From an uncultured Balneola sp. (GTDB lineage Bacteria > Bacteroidota > Rhodothermia > Balneolales > Balneolaceae), in NCBI GenBank assembly GCA_902529115.1, contig CABZVB010000002.1, positions 1 to 64,000 on the forward strand: a stretch of 64,000 bases of DNA, written 5' to 3'. The notes under the pieces were generated by a model. That model saw nothing but the letters and a program-made list of their open reading frames with translations, had not been told where the DNA came from and did no database searches. Every line of letters begins with the position of its first letter. Position 1 is the first letter of the stretch. Below, piece after piece: positions 53,651 to 63,362 of this stretch. Both the position numbers and the translations under genes were made by a program.

Positions 53651-53725
53651 GGAGCCCGTAGCTCAGTCGGTTAGAGCGCCAGGTTGTGGCCCTGGAGGCC
53701 GTGGGTTCAATTCCCATCGGGCTCC
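53651..53725 (+). tRNA. tRNA-His (GUG)
   Basis: A 75-nt cloverleaf including the encoded G-1. GGAGCCCG pairs with CGGGCTCC over eight base pairs, the hallmark of tRNA-His. The anticodon loop within CCAGG-TTGTGGC-CCTGG gives GTG. It lies between the two identical tRNA-Glu genes. Confidence 0.96.
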
Positions 53726-53740
53726 CAAAATGAAATCAAT

Positions 53741-53813
53741 GCCGCGTTCGTCTAGAGGCCTAGGACGCCGCCCTTTCACGGCGGTAGCACGGGTTCGAAT
53801 CCCGTACGCGGTA
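53741..53813 (+). tRNA. tRNA-Glu (UUC), copy 2
   Basis: Sequence identical to copy 1 at 53570-53642, with anticodon TTC. It is followed by CTACTT rather than CCA. It ends 28 bp before the 3' end of the convergent MFS gene. Confidence 0.96.
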
Positions 53814-53840
53814 CTACTTCTTTATTAGCGATAAAGAGAG

Positions 53841-55394
53841 TCAAGGTACTTTCATTATTAATTTACCCTTAGTTTCGGGTAAGTACCGATATATAACTGC
53901 CCATCCAATTGCCGCAATGCCAGCATAAATAGTATATGTAAAATGATCACCAAAAATATTAAGCTCTATGGGGAATAAAAATTGAGTTACCCAACTTGTA
54001 AATGAATTTAAAAAGCCAACTATAGAAATACCTATTCCTCTCAATTGGGTTGGAAATATTTCCGAAAGAACAACCCACATAACTGGACCTAATGAACAAG
54101 CAAAGCTAGCAACAAATCCTAAAATTCCAAACAGTATCAAATAAGGATCTACCTGCTTTGATTCCATGAGAATATCCTGATAGATACTCGTACGGTCAAT
54201 ATTTGAACCAGGATCTTTTTCGACCCAATTAATCTGCCTAATTGCTTTGGTGAGATCATTCTTAAAGGCCTCTTCTGTAGTGTAACTAATATCTATCATT
54301 ACTTGAAATATCTGAGATGATTTATGAAATTCAAGTTCTTGGTTATATTTAGTAATGATTTCTTCCGTAAGTTTGTATTGAGTAACGGAAAATCCGTACG
54401 CAATTATACTCATACTTATAACAATACCCACTAAGCCCCAAAGCAGTAAAAATCTTCGTCCAAACCTATCTATGGTAAAGAAGGCAACTAAAGTGAAAAC
54501 TATGTTAATTAAACCAACTGCAACTGTTTGCGCAAGGGAGGCATCAATACCAATACCTGTTTTTTCAAAGATGCTGGTGGCATAGAAAAAAATGGCATTT
54601 ATACCACTAAGTTGTTGTAAAATACCCAAAAAAATGGCGACCAAAAAAATCTGCCGCCAAGTTATAGACCATAGTGTAGATAGATTCTTTTTTTGACACA
54701 TAAACCAGTCTAAAAAAGAGGTAGAAAACAACAAAATAGACCTAAATGATGAAGCTTCTTCTTTTGCTGTTTGTCGTCTTTTAATTAAACTCGGACGACT
54801 TTTTAACCATACAGATGATTCTGAAATTTTGGGCAATAAAGTCAGATATATAATAGCAGGTAATAACTCTACTGCTAGCATCCATCGCCAGATATTTAAC
54901 TCACTTACCCATTGGGCAAAATAAACTACAATTATGTAATTACTGAAATACGCAGCCAAAAAACCTAGAACAATATTCATTTGTTGAATGGAAACTAAGC
55001 GACCTCTTTGCTCTGCTGGTGATATCTCCGATATATAAACAGGAACTATGATAAGCGCGCCCCCAAAAGCCATACCACCTAGCATTCTAGCAGCAATTAA
55101 ACTCCCAATATCCTGAGATATAGCTGACAAGAAAGCTGATAAGACAAAACAAAATGCTACTAATTGCAAGGTTTTCTTTCTTCCTATCCGATCACTAAGT
55201 ATCCCTGCTCCCAACATAGCAAACATAGCTGAAAATGACGGAGCACTTACAATCCAGCCTTTAGATAAGCTATTCAGTTCAAATATAGCATCTAAATAAA
55301 CTATGGCACCAGATATTACTGAGGCATCAAATCCGAATAAAAAGCCACCTAAAGAAACGATAAGTGTAAAGTACAATGGAGACCTATTCTGCAT
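53841..55394 (-). CDS. Sugar porter of the major facilitator superfamily
   Basis: A 517-residue inner-membrane proton-coupled or facilitative sugar transporter. The sugar-porter landmarks are all present: GGFLFGFDASVISGA in helix 1, DRIGRKKTL after helix 2, PVYISEISPAEQRGRL after helix 4, QQLSGINAIFFYATSIF in helix 7 and PETKGK at the C-terminus. An uncommon ~90-residue polar insert between helices 9 and 10 (about residues 350-420, ITKYNQELEFHKSSQIFQV ...) makes it longer than the ~460-480 of most relatives. It is divergent from a LacI-type regulator that probably controls it. Confidence 0.9.
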   Translation of the reverse strand: MQNRSPLYFTLIVSLGGFLFGFDASVISGAIVYLDAIFELNSLSKGWIVSAPSFSAMFAMLGAGILSDRIGRKKTLQLVAFCFVLSAFLSAISQDIGSLIAARMLGGMAFGGALIIVPVYISEISPAEQRGRLVSIQQMNIVLGFLAAYFSNYIIVVYFAQWVSELNIWRWMLAVELLPAIIYLTLLPKISESSVWLKSRPSLIKRRQTAKEEASSFRSILLFSTSFLDWFMCQKKNLSTLWSITWRQIFLVAIFLGILQQLSGINAIFFYATSIFEKTGIGIDASLAQTVAVGLINIVFTLVAFFTIDRFGRRFLLLWGLVGIVISMSIIAYGFSVTQYKLTEEIITKYNQELEFHKSSQIFQVMIDISYTTEEAFKNDLTKAIRQINWVEKDPGSNIDRTSIYQDILMESKQVDPYLILFGILGFVASFACSLGPVMWVVLSEIFPTQLRGIGISIVGFLNSFTSWVTQFLFPIELNIFGDHFTYTIYAGIAAIGWAVIYRYLPETKGKLIMKVP

Positions 55395-55426
55395 ACCTAT
55401 ATACCTCTTTTATTTCGCCCATACTC

Positions 55427-55522
55427 AAATGTACATAATTCTCAGTTGTTGTTTAACCTAGGTTTAATGGGAATGAATGTGCAAACTAAGAAATACCATT
55501 ATATCATTTAAATGTGTACATT
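55427..55522. promoter_or_regulatory. Candidate LacI operators between sugar porter and regulator genes
   Basis: Two similar words, AAATGTACATAATT (55427-55440, core palindrome ATGTACAT) and AATGTGTACATT (55511-55522), lie in the 146-bp divergent spacer, one close to each gene. Such placement fits binding by the adjacent LacI-family protein, though these cores lack the central CG seen in many LacI operators. Confidence 0.35.
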
Positions 55523-55540
55523 CTACAGATTTTTATAAAT

Positions 55541-56548
55541 ATGAGAATAACACTTAAACACATTGCGGATAAAACTGGGTACTCTATTTCAACTGTGTCT
55601 AGAGTATTAAATGGTACCAATAAAATTAGCTTGGATGTACAAAGAAGAATCGTTCAAGTGGCAGAAGAATTGGAATATTCATTTAACAAAAATCAAATTC
55701 CAATGTTTTCAAATGGTACTAAAGATATCGTACTCATTTCGGAGTTAGCCCACGGTGAATTTTATGCTTCAGCCTATACCGGATATTTCAATGCCGCTGC
55801 AAAGTTAGAAGTTAATTTATCGCTGATCAGTGCTAATCAGTATGGGAAGAGTCTTTTTGATATAATTACCGCTCGAATTCAACATCAAGTAGATGGTATA
55901 GCACTTTTTGTGCCTACGATGGAGCACAAGGATTACAAAAAGCTGCTAGATGATCTAAATGAAACTCAAGTTTCCATTCCTATCATATCCAATGGCCTTA
56001 TCGAAAACCCCATCCTACCAACTATTACCTTTGATGGTTATTCAGGAGGCTTTGTTGCTGCTGAATCTTTTGATCAGCGTAACATGAAAAAAGTGGGAAT
56101 CGTAAAAGGCCCCTCTGGTAAGGCAGAAAGTAGTTTTCGGGCTAATGGGTTTAAAGATTATTGCGTGCACCATGATCTAGATGTAGTTTGGGAGGTGCAG
56201 GGAGATTTTACCTTTGAGAGTGGATTTAAATCTTTTGAATCTTTTCAACTCAGTAACCAGCAACCGCAAGGTATTTTCTTTAGCAATGATTTGATGGCTG
56301 CCGGCTTTAGCTTTGCAGCAACAAATGCAGGTTTACAAATTCCGCGTGACGTTTCTATTATTGGGTATGACAACTTACCTGTTTGTTATCAGCTACAACC
56401 AAATCTAAGTTCAATAGAAACAGATTTTGAAGAGCTTGGAAGGCTTAGTATCCAATCATTATTAGATATGATTGAGAGGAAGGACCGATTACGCTCGACC
56501 CTTAGCTTGGTCCCTGTCACCCTAAATAGAAAAAATTCTATTGGATAG
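55541..56548 (+). CDS. LacI-family transcriptional regulator
   Basis: A sugar-responsive DNA-binding protein of 335 residues from the ATG at 55541 (MRITLKHIADKTGYSISTVS); a GTG nine codons upstream is less likely because the HTH starts right after this Met. The N-terminal helix-turn-helix and hinge (SRVLNGTNKISLDVQRRI) precede a periplasmic-binding-protein-like ligand domain with GIFFSNDLMAAGFSFAA and VSIIGYDNLPVCYQLQPNLS. It presumably represses the divergent sugar porter; the effector is unknown. Confidence 0.92.
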   Translation: MRITLKHIADKTGYSISTVSRVLNGTNKISLDVQRRIVQVAEELEYSFNKNQIPMFSNGTKDIVLISELAHGEFYASAYTGYFNAAAKLEVNLSLISANQYGKSLFDIITARIQHQVDGIALFVPTMEHKDYKKLLDDLNETQVSIPIISNGLIENPILPTITFDGYSGGFVAAESFDQRNMKKVGIVKGPSGKAESSFRANGFKDYCVHHDLDVVWEVQGDFTFESGFKSFESFQLSNQQPQGIFFSNDLMAAGFSFAATNAGLQIPRDVSIIGYDNLPVCYQLQPNLSSIETDFEELGRLSIQSLLDMIERKDRLRSTLSLVPVTLNRKNSIG

Positions 56549-56573
56549 AAAAAATTCACATACTATTAAAAAG

Positions 56574-57524
56574 CTATTCACTCCGCTTCCTAATAACTGG
56601 TTGTCTATTATGTATATGATTTTTATTTATAAGCTCACCTAAAAAACCGGTGGATAAGAATTGCACACCCAAAACCATTAATAAGATTCCAAGAAATAGT
56701 AAGGGACGATTTCCAATTCCTGCGTTATAAAAAATTCGAATTCCTGCCAAATAAAGATTAATAAGAGACCCAACACTCATTAATAAAACGCCGATTGTCC
56801 CAAAAAAATGCATAGGTTTTTGAAGGTATTTTTGAACAAAAAGGATAGTAATCAGATCCAAAAATCCGTTAATAAATCGGGATAAACCAAATTTAGTTCT
56901 CCCATATTTTCTTGCTCTGTGCTGAACAATCTGCTCTGTAATACTGCCAAACCCTGCTCTTTTTGCCAATAGGGGTATATAACGATGTAATTCCCCATAT
57001 AACTGAATATGAGCCACAACTTCTGCCCTATAAGCTTTCAAACCACAATTAAAGTCATGTAAATGGATACCAGCAGCTCTTCGTGTAACCCAATTAAAAA
57101 ATTTCGAAGGTATAGTTTTACTTATTGGATCGAATCGTTTTTTCTTCCAACCACTTACCAAATCATAACCCGATTCTAAACTACAGATCATTTGTTCAAT
57201 TTCTGCGGGATCGTCTTGTAAATCAGCATCCATCGTGACAATGTATTGCCCTTTCACCTCATTAAAACCTGCTTGTAAAGCATAACTCTTTCCTTGATTT
57301 ACGCCTAGCGAAATACCTTTAACCTCGCTATTAACTTCAACCAATTGCTCAATGACATTCCAAGAGTTGTCACTTGAACCATCATCTATAAAAATGAGTT
57401 CAAAGCTTCTGTTCGATAAAGATTTTTTTATTTGATCAACTAATTCGGAAAGGGATTCTTCTTCATTATAAAGAGGAACTACAATGCTAATTTCTAGAGT
57501 CTGGGATTCAGTAGTTGAGCTCAC
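56574..57524 (-). CDS. Family 2 glycosyltransferase (polyprenyl-phosphate type)
   Basis: A 316-residue membrane-associated GT-A enzyme. SIVVPLYNEEESLSELV, FIDDGSSDNSW and the metal-binding MDADLQDDP are present, followed by GYDLVSGWKKKR and a late FNCGLKAYR. Two C-terminal helices (GTIGVLLMSVGSLINLYLAG and LLFLGILLMVLGVQFLSTG) place it with DPM1/GtrB/ArnC-like transferases that load a sugar on undecaprenyl phosphate. The sugar is unknown. It faces the MerR gene, back to back. Confidence 0.88.
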   Translation of the reverse strand: MSSTTESQTLEISIVVPLYNEEESLSELVDQIKKSLSNRSFELIFIDDGSSDNSWNVIEQLVEVNSEVKGISLGVNQGKSYALQAGFNEVKGQYIVTMDADLQDDPAEIEQMICSLESGYDLVSGWKKKRFDPISKTIPSKFFNWVTRRAAGIHLHDFNCGLKAYRAEVVAHIQLYGELHRYIPLLAKRAGFGSITEQIVQHRARKYGRTKFGLSRFINGFLDLITILFVQKYLQKPMHFFGTIGVLLMSVGSLINLYLAGIRIFYNAGIGNRPLLFLGILLMVLGVQFLSTGFLGELINKNHIHNRQPVIRKRSE

Positions 57525-57597
57525 AACAAACGACTTTATTGTTTCTGAAATAAATAACGTACTTTTATTAAGATTTAAAATACACTTTATATAGACT

Positions 57598-57930
57598 ATG
57601 AAAAAATTGTATTATTCGATGGGTGAAGTAAGTACTTTAACTAATTTACCACCACATGTCTTAAGAAATTGGGAAAAAACATATCGAGAGCTTAAACCAA
57701 AAAAAAACAGTGCTGGAAACCGTGCCTATACCGATAAAGATGTGGCTCTTATTTTCAAAATCAAAGAGTTAGTTGAAGACCAAAAGTTTACTAGTGATGG
57801 AGTAAAAAAAGTCTTAAAAAATTCAGGCCTTACCCGAATTCAACAAAGTCAGACGGCTCTAAATCCCGAGATGCGAAGAGATTTAACAGAAGTAAGAAAT
57901 TTTATGAATCAACTACTTCAAAAACTTTAG
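57598..57930 (+). CDS. MerR-family transcriptional regulator
   Basis: A small 110-residue regulator with only the winged-helix DNA-binding domain: YSMGEVSTLTNLPPHVLRNW then NRAYTDKDVALIFKIKELV. No effector-binding domain or metal-binding cysteines. Short HTH-only MerR proteins of this size are common in Bacteroidota-like genomes next to heme/respiration genes, but the target is not known. Its 3' end overlaps the convergent ctaA gene by 29 bp. Confidence 0.86.
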   Translation: MKKLYYSMGEVSTLTNLPPHVLRNWEKTYRELKPKKNSAGNRAYTDKDVALIFKIKELVEDQKFTSDGVKKVLKNSGLTRIQQSQTALNPEMRRDLTEVRNFMNQLLQKL

Positions 57931-58873
57931 TTCGCTGGGATAGCATTAACACAAAAATAAAGATGAATGACAATAGAAAGGTGACCCCTACAAGATGAAG
58001 TACCTGCAAAACTCTTGGCATGTCAAACCATTGAAGTCCTACCCCAATTATAAATTGAGACAATACACCTATTGGGATAGCATAACCAAGCAATATAAAT
58101 CCTTTTAGACCTGTAGTTGTTGTTCCCAATTGATATTTTGAAAATTTTAGAACTCGATATGAAAGTAATGCAATGGCGATAATCAGCAGCCAAGAAAAAC
58201 TCCTATGAACTTTATAGATTACTCCTATATGCTCAATCCATAGACTTCGATCTGTAATGACTATCCCTTCATTCACTAAATCTATTGCCTCGCGAACCTG
58301 GGTTCCAAGTATCATCTGTATAATACTTAATACTCCAATCATAATACCTAACCGTAAAAATTGCTGTTTTGATTTATAACTCATTCGTAATTCCACAAAA
58401 TCCTCTTTTGATTTAAAACTCGCATACAATAGAACCCCTACAATAATCATAGCCAATAGCATGTGTAGAGTAATCATGCCTGAAGCTAACCCAGAACGTA
58501 CCACTTGCCCACCAAGCCACGCCTGAAATAGCACTAAAATCAAAGCTAATAAAGATGAAATTGTGACATTAGGCTTAGATTTACGATATCTTAATGAGGT
58601 TAAAAAGTTAGCGGCGATAAAAAAACCTACTAAAACCCCTATTAGCCTATTAATATATTCGGTCCAAGTTTTAAATGCATTGAAACTATCTACATCAAAG
58701 CCAGGAGGAAGCTCAGATACATGCATTGGCGGGATCCACAAACCATAACACTTAGGCCAGTCAGGGCAACCTAATCCAGCACCTGCAGCTCGAACAATTC
58801 CCCCCACCATAATTAAAAATAGCGTTGCTGCTATGGTACTAAGGGCTGTTTTTTGATAGAGATTTAATTTCAT
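57902..58873 (-). CDS. ctaA: Heme A synthase (COX15/CtaA)
   Basis: An inner-membrane enzyme that oxidises the C8 methyl of heme O to make heme A for cytochrome aa3 oxidase. The 323 residues have eight hydrophobic helices and the COX15 features VGGIVRAAGAGLGCPDWPKC, heme-ligand histidines in ITLHMLLAMI, YKVHRSFSWL and VLQVLHLVGVTF, plus GGQVVRSGLASGMITLH. It is divergent from the heme O synthase gene across 85 bp, the two consecutive steps of one pathway. Confidence 0.93.
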   Translation of the reverse strand: MKLNLYQKTALSTIAATLFLIMVGGIVRAAGAGLGCPDWPKCYGLWIPPMHVSELPPGFDVDSFNAFKTWTEYINRLIGVLVGFFIAANFLTSLRYRKSKPNVTISSLLALILVLFQAWLGGQVVRSGLASGMITLHMLLAMIIVGVLLYASFKSKEDFVELRMSYKSKQQFLRLGIMIGVLSIIQMILGTQVREAIDLVNEGIVITDRSLWIEHIGVIYKVHRSFSWLLIIAIALLSYRVLKFSKYQLGTTTTGLKGFILLGYAIPIGVLSQFIIGVGLQWFDMPRVLQVLHLVGVTFLLSFIFIFVLMLSQRTKVFEVVDS

Positions 58874-58958
58874 ATCTATAAGGTTCTTTTTACCTACAAT
58901 TAAATCGATTATTCGTTATTTTTATCCTTCAAAATTACACTTATGAACGCATATTTGC

Positions 58959-59873
58959 TTGAATATCATCGAAAATAAGTTATCCCTCCATAGTAGCCTT
59001 CTTGCTAAGCTTTCCGATTACAATATAATGACTAAGCCCGTAATCACACTTACCGTGCTTATAAGTATGTTAATAGGTTTTTTAATGGCAAGTATAGTAA
59101 CTATGGGTTTTATTGATTGGGTATTAATGATTCATGCAATCATAGGTACCTATTTCATTGCAGCAGGCACTGCCGCACATAACCAATTCCTAGAAAGAGA
59201 TCTAGATGGATTGATGAACAGAACCAAGACTCGGCCTTTACCGACTCAGCGAATTTCAGCACATGAAGGAAAAGTATTCTCTGTAAGTTTAATCATCATT
59301 GGTTTAGGATATTTAATTTGGTTTACACATCCCATAGCCGCAGCTGTTTCTTTATCAACCACCCTGATTTACTTGGTGTTATATACCCCAATGAAGCAAA
59401 AAACAGCGTTTAATATCATAATTGGGGCCATACCTGGGGGTTTACCTCCTGTTGGAGGGTGGGCTGCGGTAACAGGGAATATTAACGATCTAGGCATGTG
59501 GATATTATTTGCCATCGTTTTTTTCTGGCAAATACCCCATGTTATGGCGATAGCTTGGGTATGTAAAGAAGATTACTCTGAAGCGGGTTTTAAAATGCTG
59601 CCGAAGGATGACCATAATGGACAAAAAACTTCTATTTATGCCCTTTTCTGCATAATAATTTTATTTGCTGTGAATTATTCTCTGTACGCTCTTGGTTTAG
59701 CTCATACCTTATTTTTAATAAGTAGCATTTCAATCGGTCTGTTTTTTCTTTTTTTTGGTTTACATTTTATCCAAGCAAGATCGTATAAAACAGCAAAAGC
59801 ACTCATGTATGCTTCCATCGCATATTTACCTCTTATTTGGCTTGCTTTGAGTATTGATATTTTAATTAACTAA
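58959..59873 (+). CDS. ctaB: Protoheme IX farnesyltransferase (heme O synthase)
   Basis: An inner-membrane UbiA-type prenyltransferase that adds farnesyl to heme B. The 304 residues include the prenyl-diphosphate motif NQFLERDLDGLMNRTKTRPLP (N-x3-D-x3-D), YTPMKQKTAFNIIIGAIPGG and CKEDYSEAGFKML. The TTG start at 58959 is kept because DYNIMTKPVITL upstream of the next ATG (59028) matches the conserved N-terminal YxxLTKP motif. It is followed closely (17 bp) by a membrane-protein gene. Confidence 0.93.
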   Translation: MNIIENKLSLHSSLLAKLSDYNIMTKPVITLTVLISMLIGFLMASIVTMGFIDWVLMIHAIIGTYFIAAGTAAHNQFLERDLDGLMNRTKTRPLPTQRISAHEGKVFSVSLIIIGLGYLIWFTHPIAAAVSLSTTLIYLVLYTPMKQKTAFNIIIGAIPGGLPPVGGWAAVTGNINDLGMWILFAIVFFWQIPHVMAIAWVCKEDYSEAGFKMLPKDDHNGQKTSIYALFCIIILFAVNYSLYALGLAHTLFLISSISIGLFFLFFGLHFIQARSYKTAKALMYASIAYLPLIWLALSIDILIN

Positions 59874-59890
59874 TCCCGTAGAGCTATTGT

Positions 59891-60712
59891 ATGCGTTACT
59901 ATAAGGTTCGTGATATTGGTAATACACTAAAAGATAGTTTCAACTATCTAAGTGCAAATAGCAGAAATTTGCTAAGAATTTGGATTTTATTTGCTGCACC
60001 CCTCATCCTTCTACATTATTTTTTACTTTCAAAACTCCCAATTACAAATATTTTGGAGCAATTTGAGTCAGAAATGTTACTAGGATTCAATAGCTTGGAT
60101 GCTTTTGATACTATGATGGGACCATTATACCCTTTAGTTATTATCACAGGTATTTTAAGTCAAGCTACCTCAATTGTAATCATCCTTGAACATATAAAAT
60201 GTACAAAGGATTCAGTACCCATAAACCCAGAAGATATATCCTCATTATTGCCAAAAATTCTAGGTGTTAGTACTCTTTATTTTATCATTTCTATGATTTT
60301 AGGTCTTTCGTTACTCTTCTTTTTTTTCCCATTCTTATTTGTGGGAACCAAACTGGCAGTCGCCTTTCAAAGCTACATTATTGAAGAAAAATCTCTAATT
60401 GATAGCTTGGTTCATAGCTGGAATATAACAACCTATCAAGCTTGGCCTACATTTGGGCTTTTAATTATTTTAATTCTTATCACTATTATAATTAGTTTGT
60501 TGATTCAAATACCTAGTGAATTCATCCGTTTGAGCTTAGAAGGGGCTGCTTGGATGGGAAGTGATCTAGGTGAGTTCATATTTACACTCATCAGTGGTTT
60601 ATTCAACGTTTTGACCGCACTAGCTACCATAATTTTTCAAACGGTCTTGAGTTTTCATTTTTTTAATCTAAGTAGTAGATACTCTAAAAATATCTCAACT
60701 ATGAACACTTAA
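59891..60712 (+). CDS. Integral membrane protein of unknown function
   Basis: A 273-residue protein with about six hydrophobic segments. The N-terminal YKVRDIGNTLKDSFNYLSAN and the SYIIEEKSLIDSLVHSWNITTYQAWPTFG region resemble the DUF975/glycerophosphodiester-phosphodiesterase membrane-domain family, in which a charged amphipathic helix repeats before a membrane pair. No catalytic residues. It sits 17 bp behind ctaB and so may be cotranscribed, but a functional link to heme is not evident. Confidence 0.72.
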   Translation: MRYYKVRDIGNTLKDSFNYLSANSRNLLRIWILFAAPLILLHYFLLSKLPITNILEQFESEMLLGFNSLDAFDTMMGPLYPLVIITGILSQATSIVIILEHIKCTKDSVPINPEDISSLLPKILGVSTLYFIISMILGLSLLFFFFPFLFVGTKLAVAFQSYIIEEKSLIDSLVHSWNITTYQAWPTFGLLIILILITIIISLLIQIPSEFIRLSLEGAAWMGSDLGEFIFTLISGLFNVLTALATIIFQTVLSFHFFNLSSRYSKNISTMNT

Positions 60713-60823
60713 TAATTCTAATACATGCTACATTCGTTCATTCTTGCTGAGGGTAAGCGGTACAAATGCTAGCAAAGTGAGACAAAAGTCAGAAAAATAC
60801 TGACCTGTTGAAATAAAAGCTAA

Positions 60824-63262
60824 TTAAAATATTGGTGGAAATGCGTTGGGATTAATTTCTTGCATAATTCCGTAGGCTGCATTAAAGATATCCTCAGCAT
60901 TAGGCTTACTAAAGTAATCCCCATCCGAAGAGTATGCAGGACGATGGGCTTTAGCTGATAGGCAAACTGGGGCGGCATCCAACAAATAAAATCCTTTTTG
61001 GTGCTGTAATACTTTTTGGAGTATGTAAGCCGAGGCTCCACCAGGCACATCTTCATCGACTATAAGAAGTTTATTGGTCTTACTGAGTGATGCTCGAATA
61101 AGACCGTTTAGGTCAAATGGAAGCAAGGTTCTAAGATCAATTAAATCTACTCCAATTCCAATATTTTCCAGGTCGAAAACAACACTTTTAGCAATATTTA
61201 ATGTTGATCCATAAGATACTAAAGTTAAATCATTTCCTTCGTTGAGCAAGCACGGCACACCTAAAGGTATAGTAAATTCACCAAGATTATTTGGCAAGTC
61301 TTCTTTTAAACGGTATCCATTAAGAGGCTCCACCATGATAGCGGGATCATCACCTTGAAGTAAGGTGTTATACATTCCAGCTGCTTCAGTTAAATTCCTA
61401 GGCACACACAGGTGAACCCCGCGTAAACTTCCTAGTAATGTGGACATAGGAGACCCTGAATGCCAAATTCCCTCTAATCGGTGACCTCGGGTTCTGATAA
61501 TAACGGGAGAAGCTTGCCCGCCTTTGGTCCTGTATCTCAAGCTAGCTAAATCATCAGATAACACAAATAAAGCATAATAAATGTAATCGAGATATTGAAT
61601 CTCAGGGATAGGACGAAGTCCTCGAATAGCCATTCCAATACCCTGACCAATAATCGTTGCCTCTCGAATTCCTGAATCCATTACCCGTGATTCGCCAAAT
61701 TCTTCCTGTAATCCCTCGAGTCCCTTATTAACATCACCTAATGCACCTACATCTTCACCAAAGGTAAGAAGCTCAGGATATTTTTTAAAAAGTACTCTAA
61801 AATTATCTCTGATTATGATGCGACCATCTACCTTGGCGGGATTTGTATTGTAGCTAGGATCAATGGATTTTACTAATACAGGAGAATAAGGTGTCTGGCT
61901 ATATAAGTGAGAATGATAACGATCTTGTGTAGTTATTCTTAGTTCTTCTAACCATTCGATCAACTGTTTCTTCGACTTTGATTCATAAGAACCCACACTT
62001 CGTAAAGCCTTATAAATACTCGATACAATATCTTTTCGAATCGGATTTGGAGTGGATTTTAAGCGCTGCATAATATCATCAATAGATGCAGACACATCGT
62101 TTTTTATATTCGATGATTCCTCCTTCAAAGCATGAAATAGGCTAAGTATATAATCACGTTCCTGTTTTATTGGGCCAATGTACTGCTGCCAAGCTAATTG
62201 CTTCGCTGCTAACGCCTCTCTTTGAGCCTCAGACTCTAAGGATTCGAGCTCAGATTCAGTTGCAATTTTTTTAGCTAGAATCCATTTCTTAAACTGTTGG
62301 AGACAACAATGATCACTCTCCCATTCGAGGCGTTCTTTGCTTTTATATCTTTCGTGAGATCCTGAACTAGAATGCCCCAAAGGCTGTGTAAGCTCTTCCA
62401 CATGAATGAGTACAGGAATATGCTTGGTTCGAGCAAGTTCAGTTGCTCTAGTGTAGGTCGTTATTAAATCCTCATAATCCCATCCTTTAACCTTTAATAT
62501 TTCTATCCCATTGGTGGATTTATCTCGCTGCATTCCACTTAAGGCTTCCGAAATACTTTCTTTTGTGGTCTGAAACTTTTTAGGAACACTTATGCCATAT
62601 CCATCGTCCCAAACAGAAATAACAGCAGGTGCTTGTATGACCCCAAGAGTATTCATTGTTTCCCAAAAAACACCTTCAGAAGTACTTGCATCACCTATAG
62701 TTCCAAAAACAACTTCATTACCTTTGTCGGAAAATTTCTTCCATTTACCAGATTGGAGTTTTTTATGACTTCGATAAATCTTAGATGCCTGAGCTAAGCC
62801 AGCAATACGAGCCATTTGCCCAGCTGTAGGAGAAATCCCAGATACCGAATTCTTCCTTTTGACCTGATCTAACCAATTCCCAGTTTCATTTAATAGTCGT
62901 GAACCAAAATGAGAATTCATCTGTCTACCTGCTGAAAATGGATCCGCCTGCACATCAGGATGGGCGTATAATTGTGCAAAATACTGGGTTAATGTGGCTT
63001 CTCCAATTGCAAACATAAAGGTTTGATCACGGTAATACCCACTTCGGAAATCACCATTTTGAAAAACCTTTGCCATTGCTAGCTGTGGTAATTCCTTCCC
63101 ATCCCCAAATATTCCAAATTTAGCCTTTCCCGAAAGCACTTCTTTTCTACCCAAAATAGATACATGTCTACTAAGCCATCCTAAGAGATAGTCCTTTAGG
63201 ATATCTTTTTTCCTTACCTTAGAAAAACGGGTTTTCTTTTTTTTAGTTGAAACTTCAGACAT
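60824..63262 (-). CDS. Thiamine-dependent 2-oxoacid dehydrogenase E1, fused alpha and beta subunits
   Basis: An 812-residue E1 component for decarboxylation of a branched-chain 2-oxoacid or similar. The alpha part (about 1-420) has GDASTSEGVFWETMNTLGV and NDGYGIS-like WDDGYGISVPKKF for thiamine diphosphate, and HSSSGSHERYKS in the phosphorylation-loop position. The beta part (about 460-812) has GEDVGALGDVNKGLEG, GIREATIIGQGIGMA, PIPEIQYLDYIYYA and a C-terminal transketolase domain VDLIDLRTLLPFD. A single-chain alpha-beta E1 of this type is common in Bacteroidota relatives. No E2 or E3 genes are nearby. Confidence 0.9.
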   Translation of the reverse strand: MSEVSTKKKKTRFSKVRKKDILKDYLLGWLSRHVSILGRKEVLSGKAKFGIFGDGKELPQLAMAKVFQNGDFRSGYYRDQTFMFAIGEATLTQYFAQLYAHPDVQADPFSAGRQMNSHFGSRLLNETGNWLDQVKRKNSVSGISPTAGQMARIAGLAQASKIYRSHKKLQSGKWKKFSDKGNEVVFGTIGDASTSEGVFWETMNTLGVIQAPAVISVWDDGYGISVPKKFQTTKESISEALSGMQRDKSTNGIEILKVKGWDYEDLITTYTRATELARTKHIPVLIHVEELTQPLGHSSSGSHERYKSKERLEWESDHCCLQQFKKWILAKKIATESELESLESEAQREALAAKQLAWQQYIGPIKQERDYILSLFHALKEESSNIKNDVSASIDDIMQRLKSTPNPIRKDIVSSIYKALRSVGSYESKSKKQLIEWLEELRITTQDRYHSHLYSQTPYSPVLVKSIDPSYNTNPAKVDGRIIIRDNFRVLFKKYPELLTFGEDVGALGDVNKGLEGLQEEFGESRVMDSGIREATIIGQGIGMAIRGLRPIPEIQYLDYIYYALFVLSDDLASLRYRTKGGQASPVIIRTRGHRLEGIWHSGSPMSTLLGSLRGVHLCVPRNLTEAAGMYNTLLQGDDPAIMVEPLNGYRLKEDLPNNLGEFTIPLGVPCLLNEGNDLTLVSYGSTLNIAKSVVFDLENIGIGVDLIDLRTLLPFDLNGLIRASLSKTNKLLIVDEDVPGGASAYILQKVLQHQKGFYLLDAAPVCLSAKAHRPAYSSDGDYFSKPNAEDIFNAAYGIMQEINPNAFPPIF

Positions 63263-63362
63263 TTCTATTAGATAGTTATGCGCAAAAATTATAAAAACTT
63301 ACATATTTGAAATTATCAATATAACGCACTGAAACCTCCAAAAAAAGTATTTCAGATTACTA

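Noticed and set aside
9322-53813. The whole accessory block as a single integrative island with tRNA attachment sites
   Set aside because: I found no integrase, transposase or relaxase, and no direct repeat of a tRNA 3' end at a second place. The block looks like an accumulation of separate loci.
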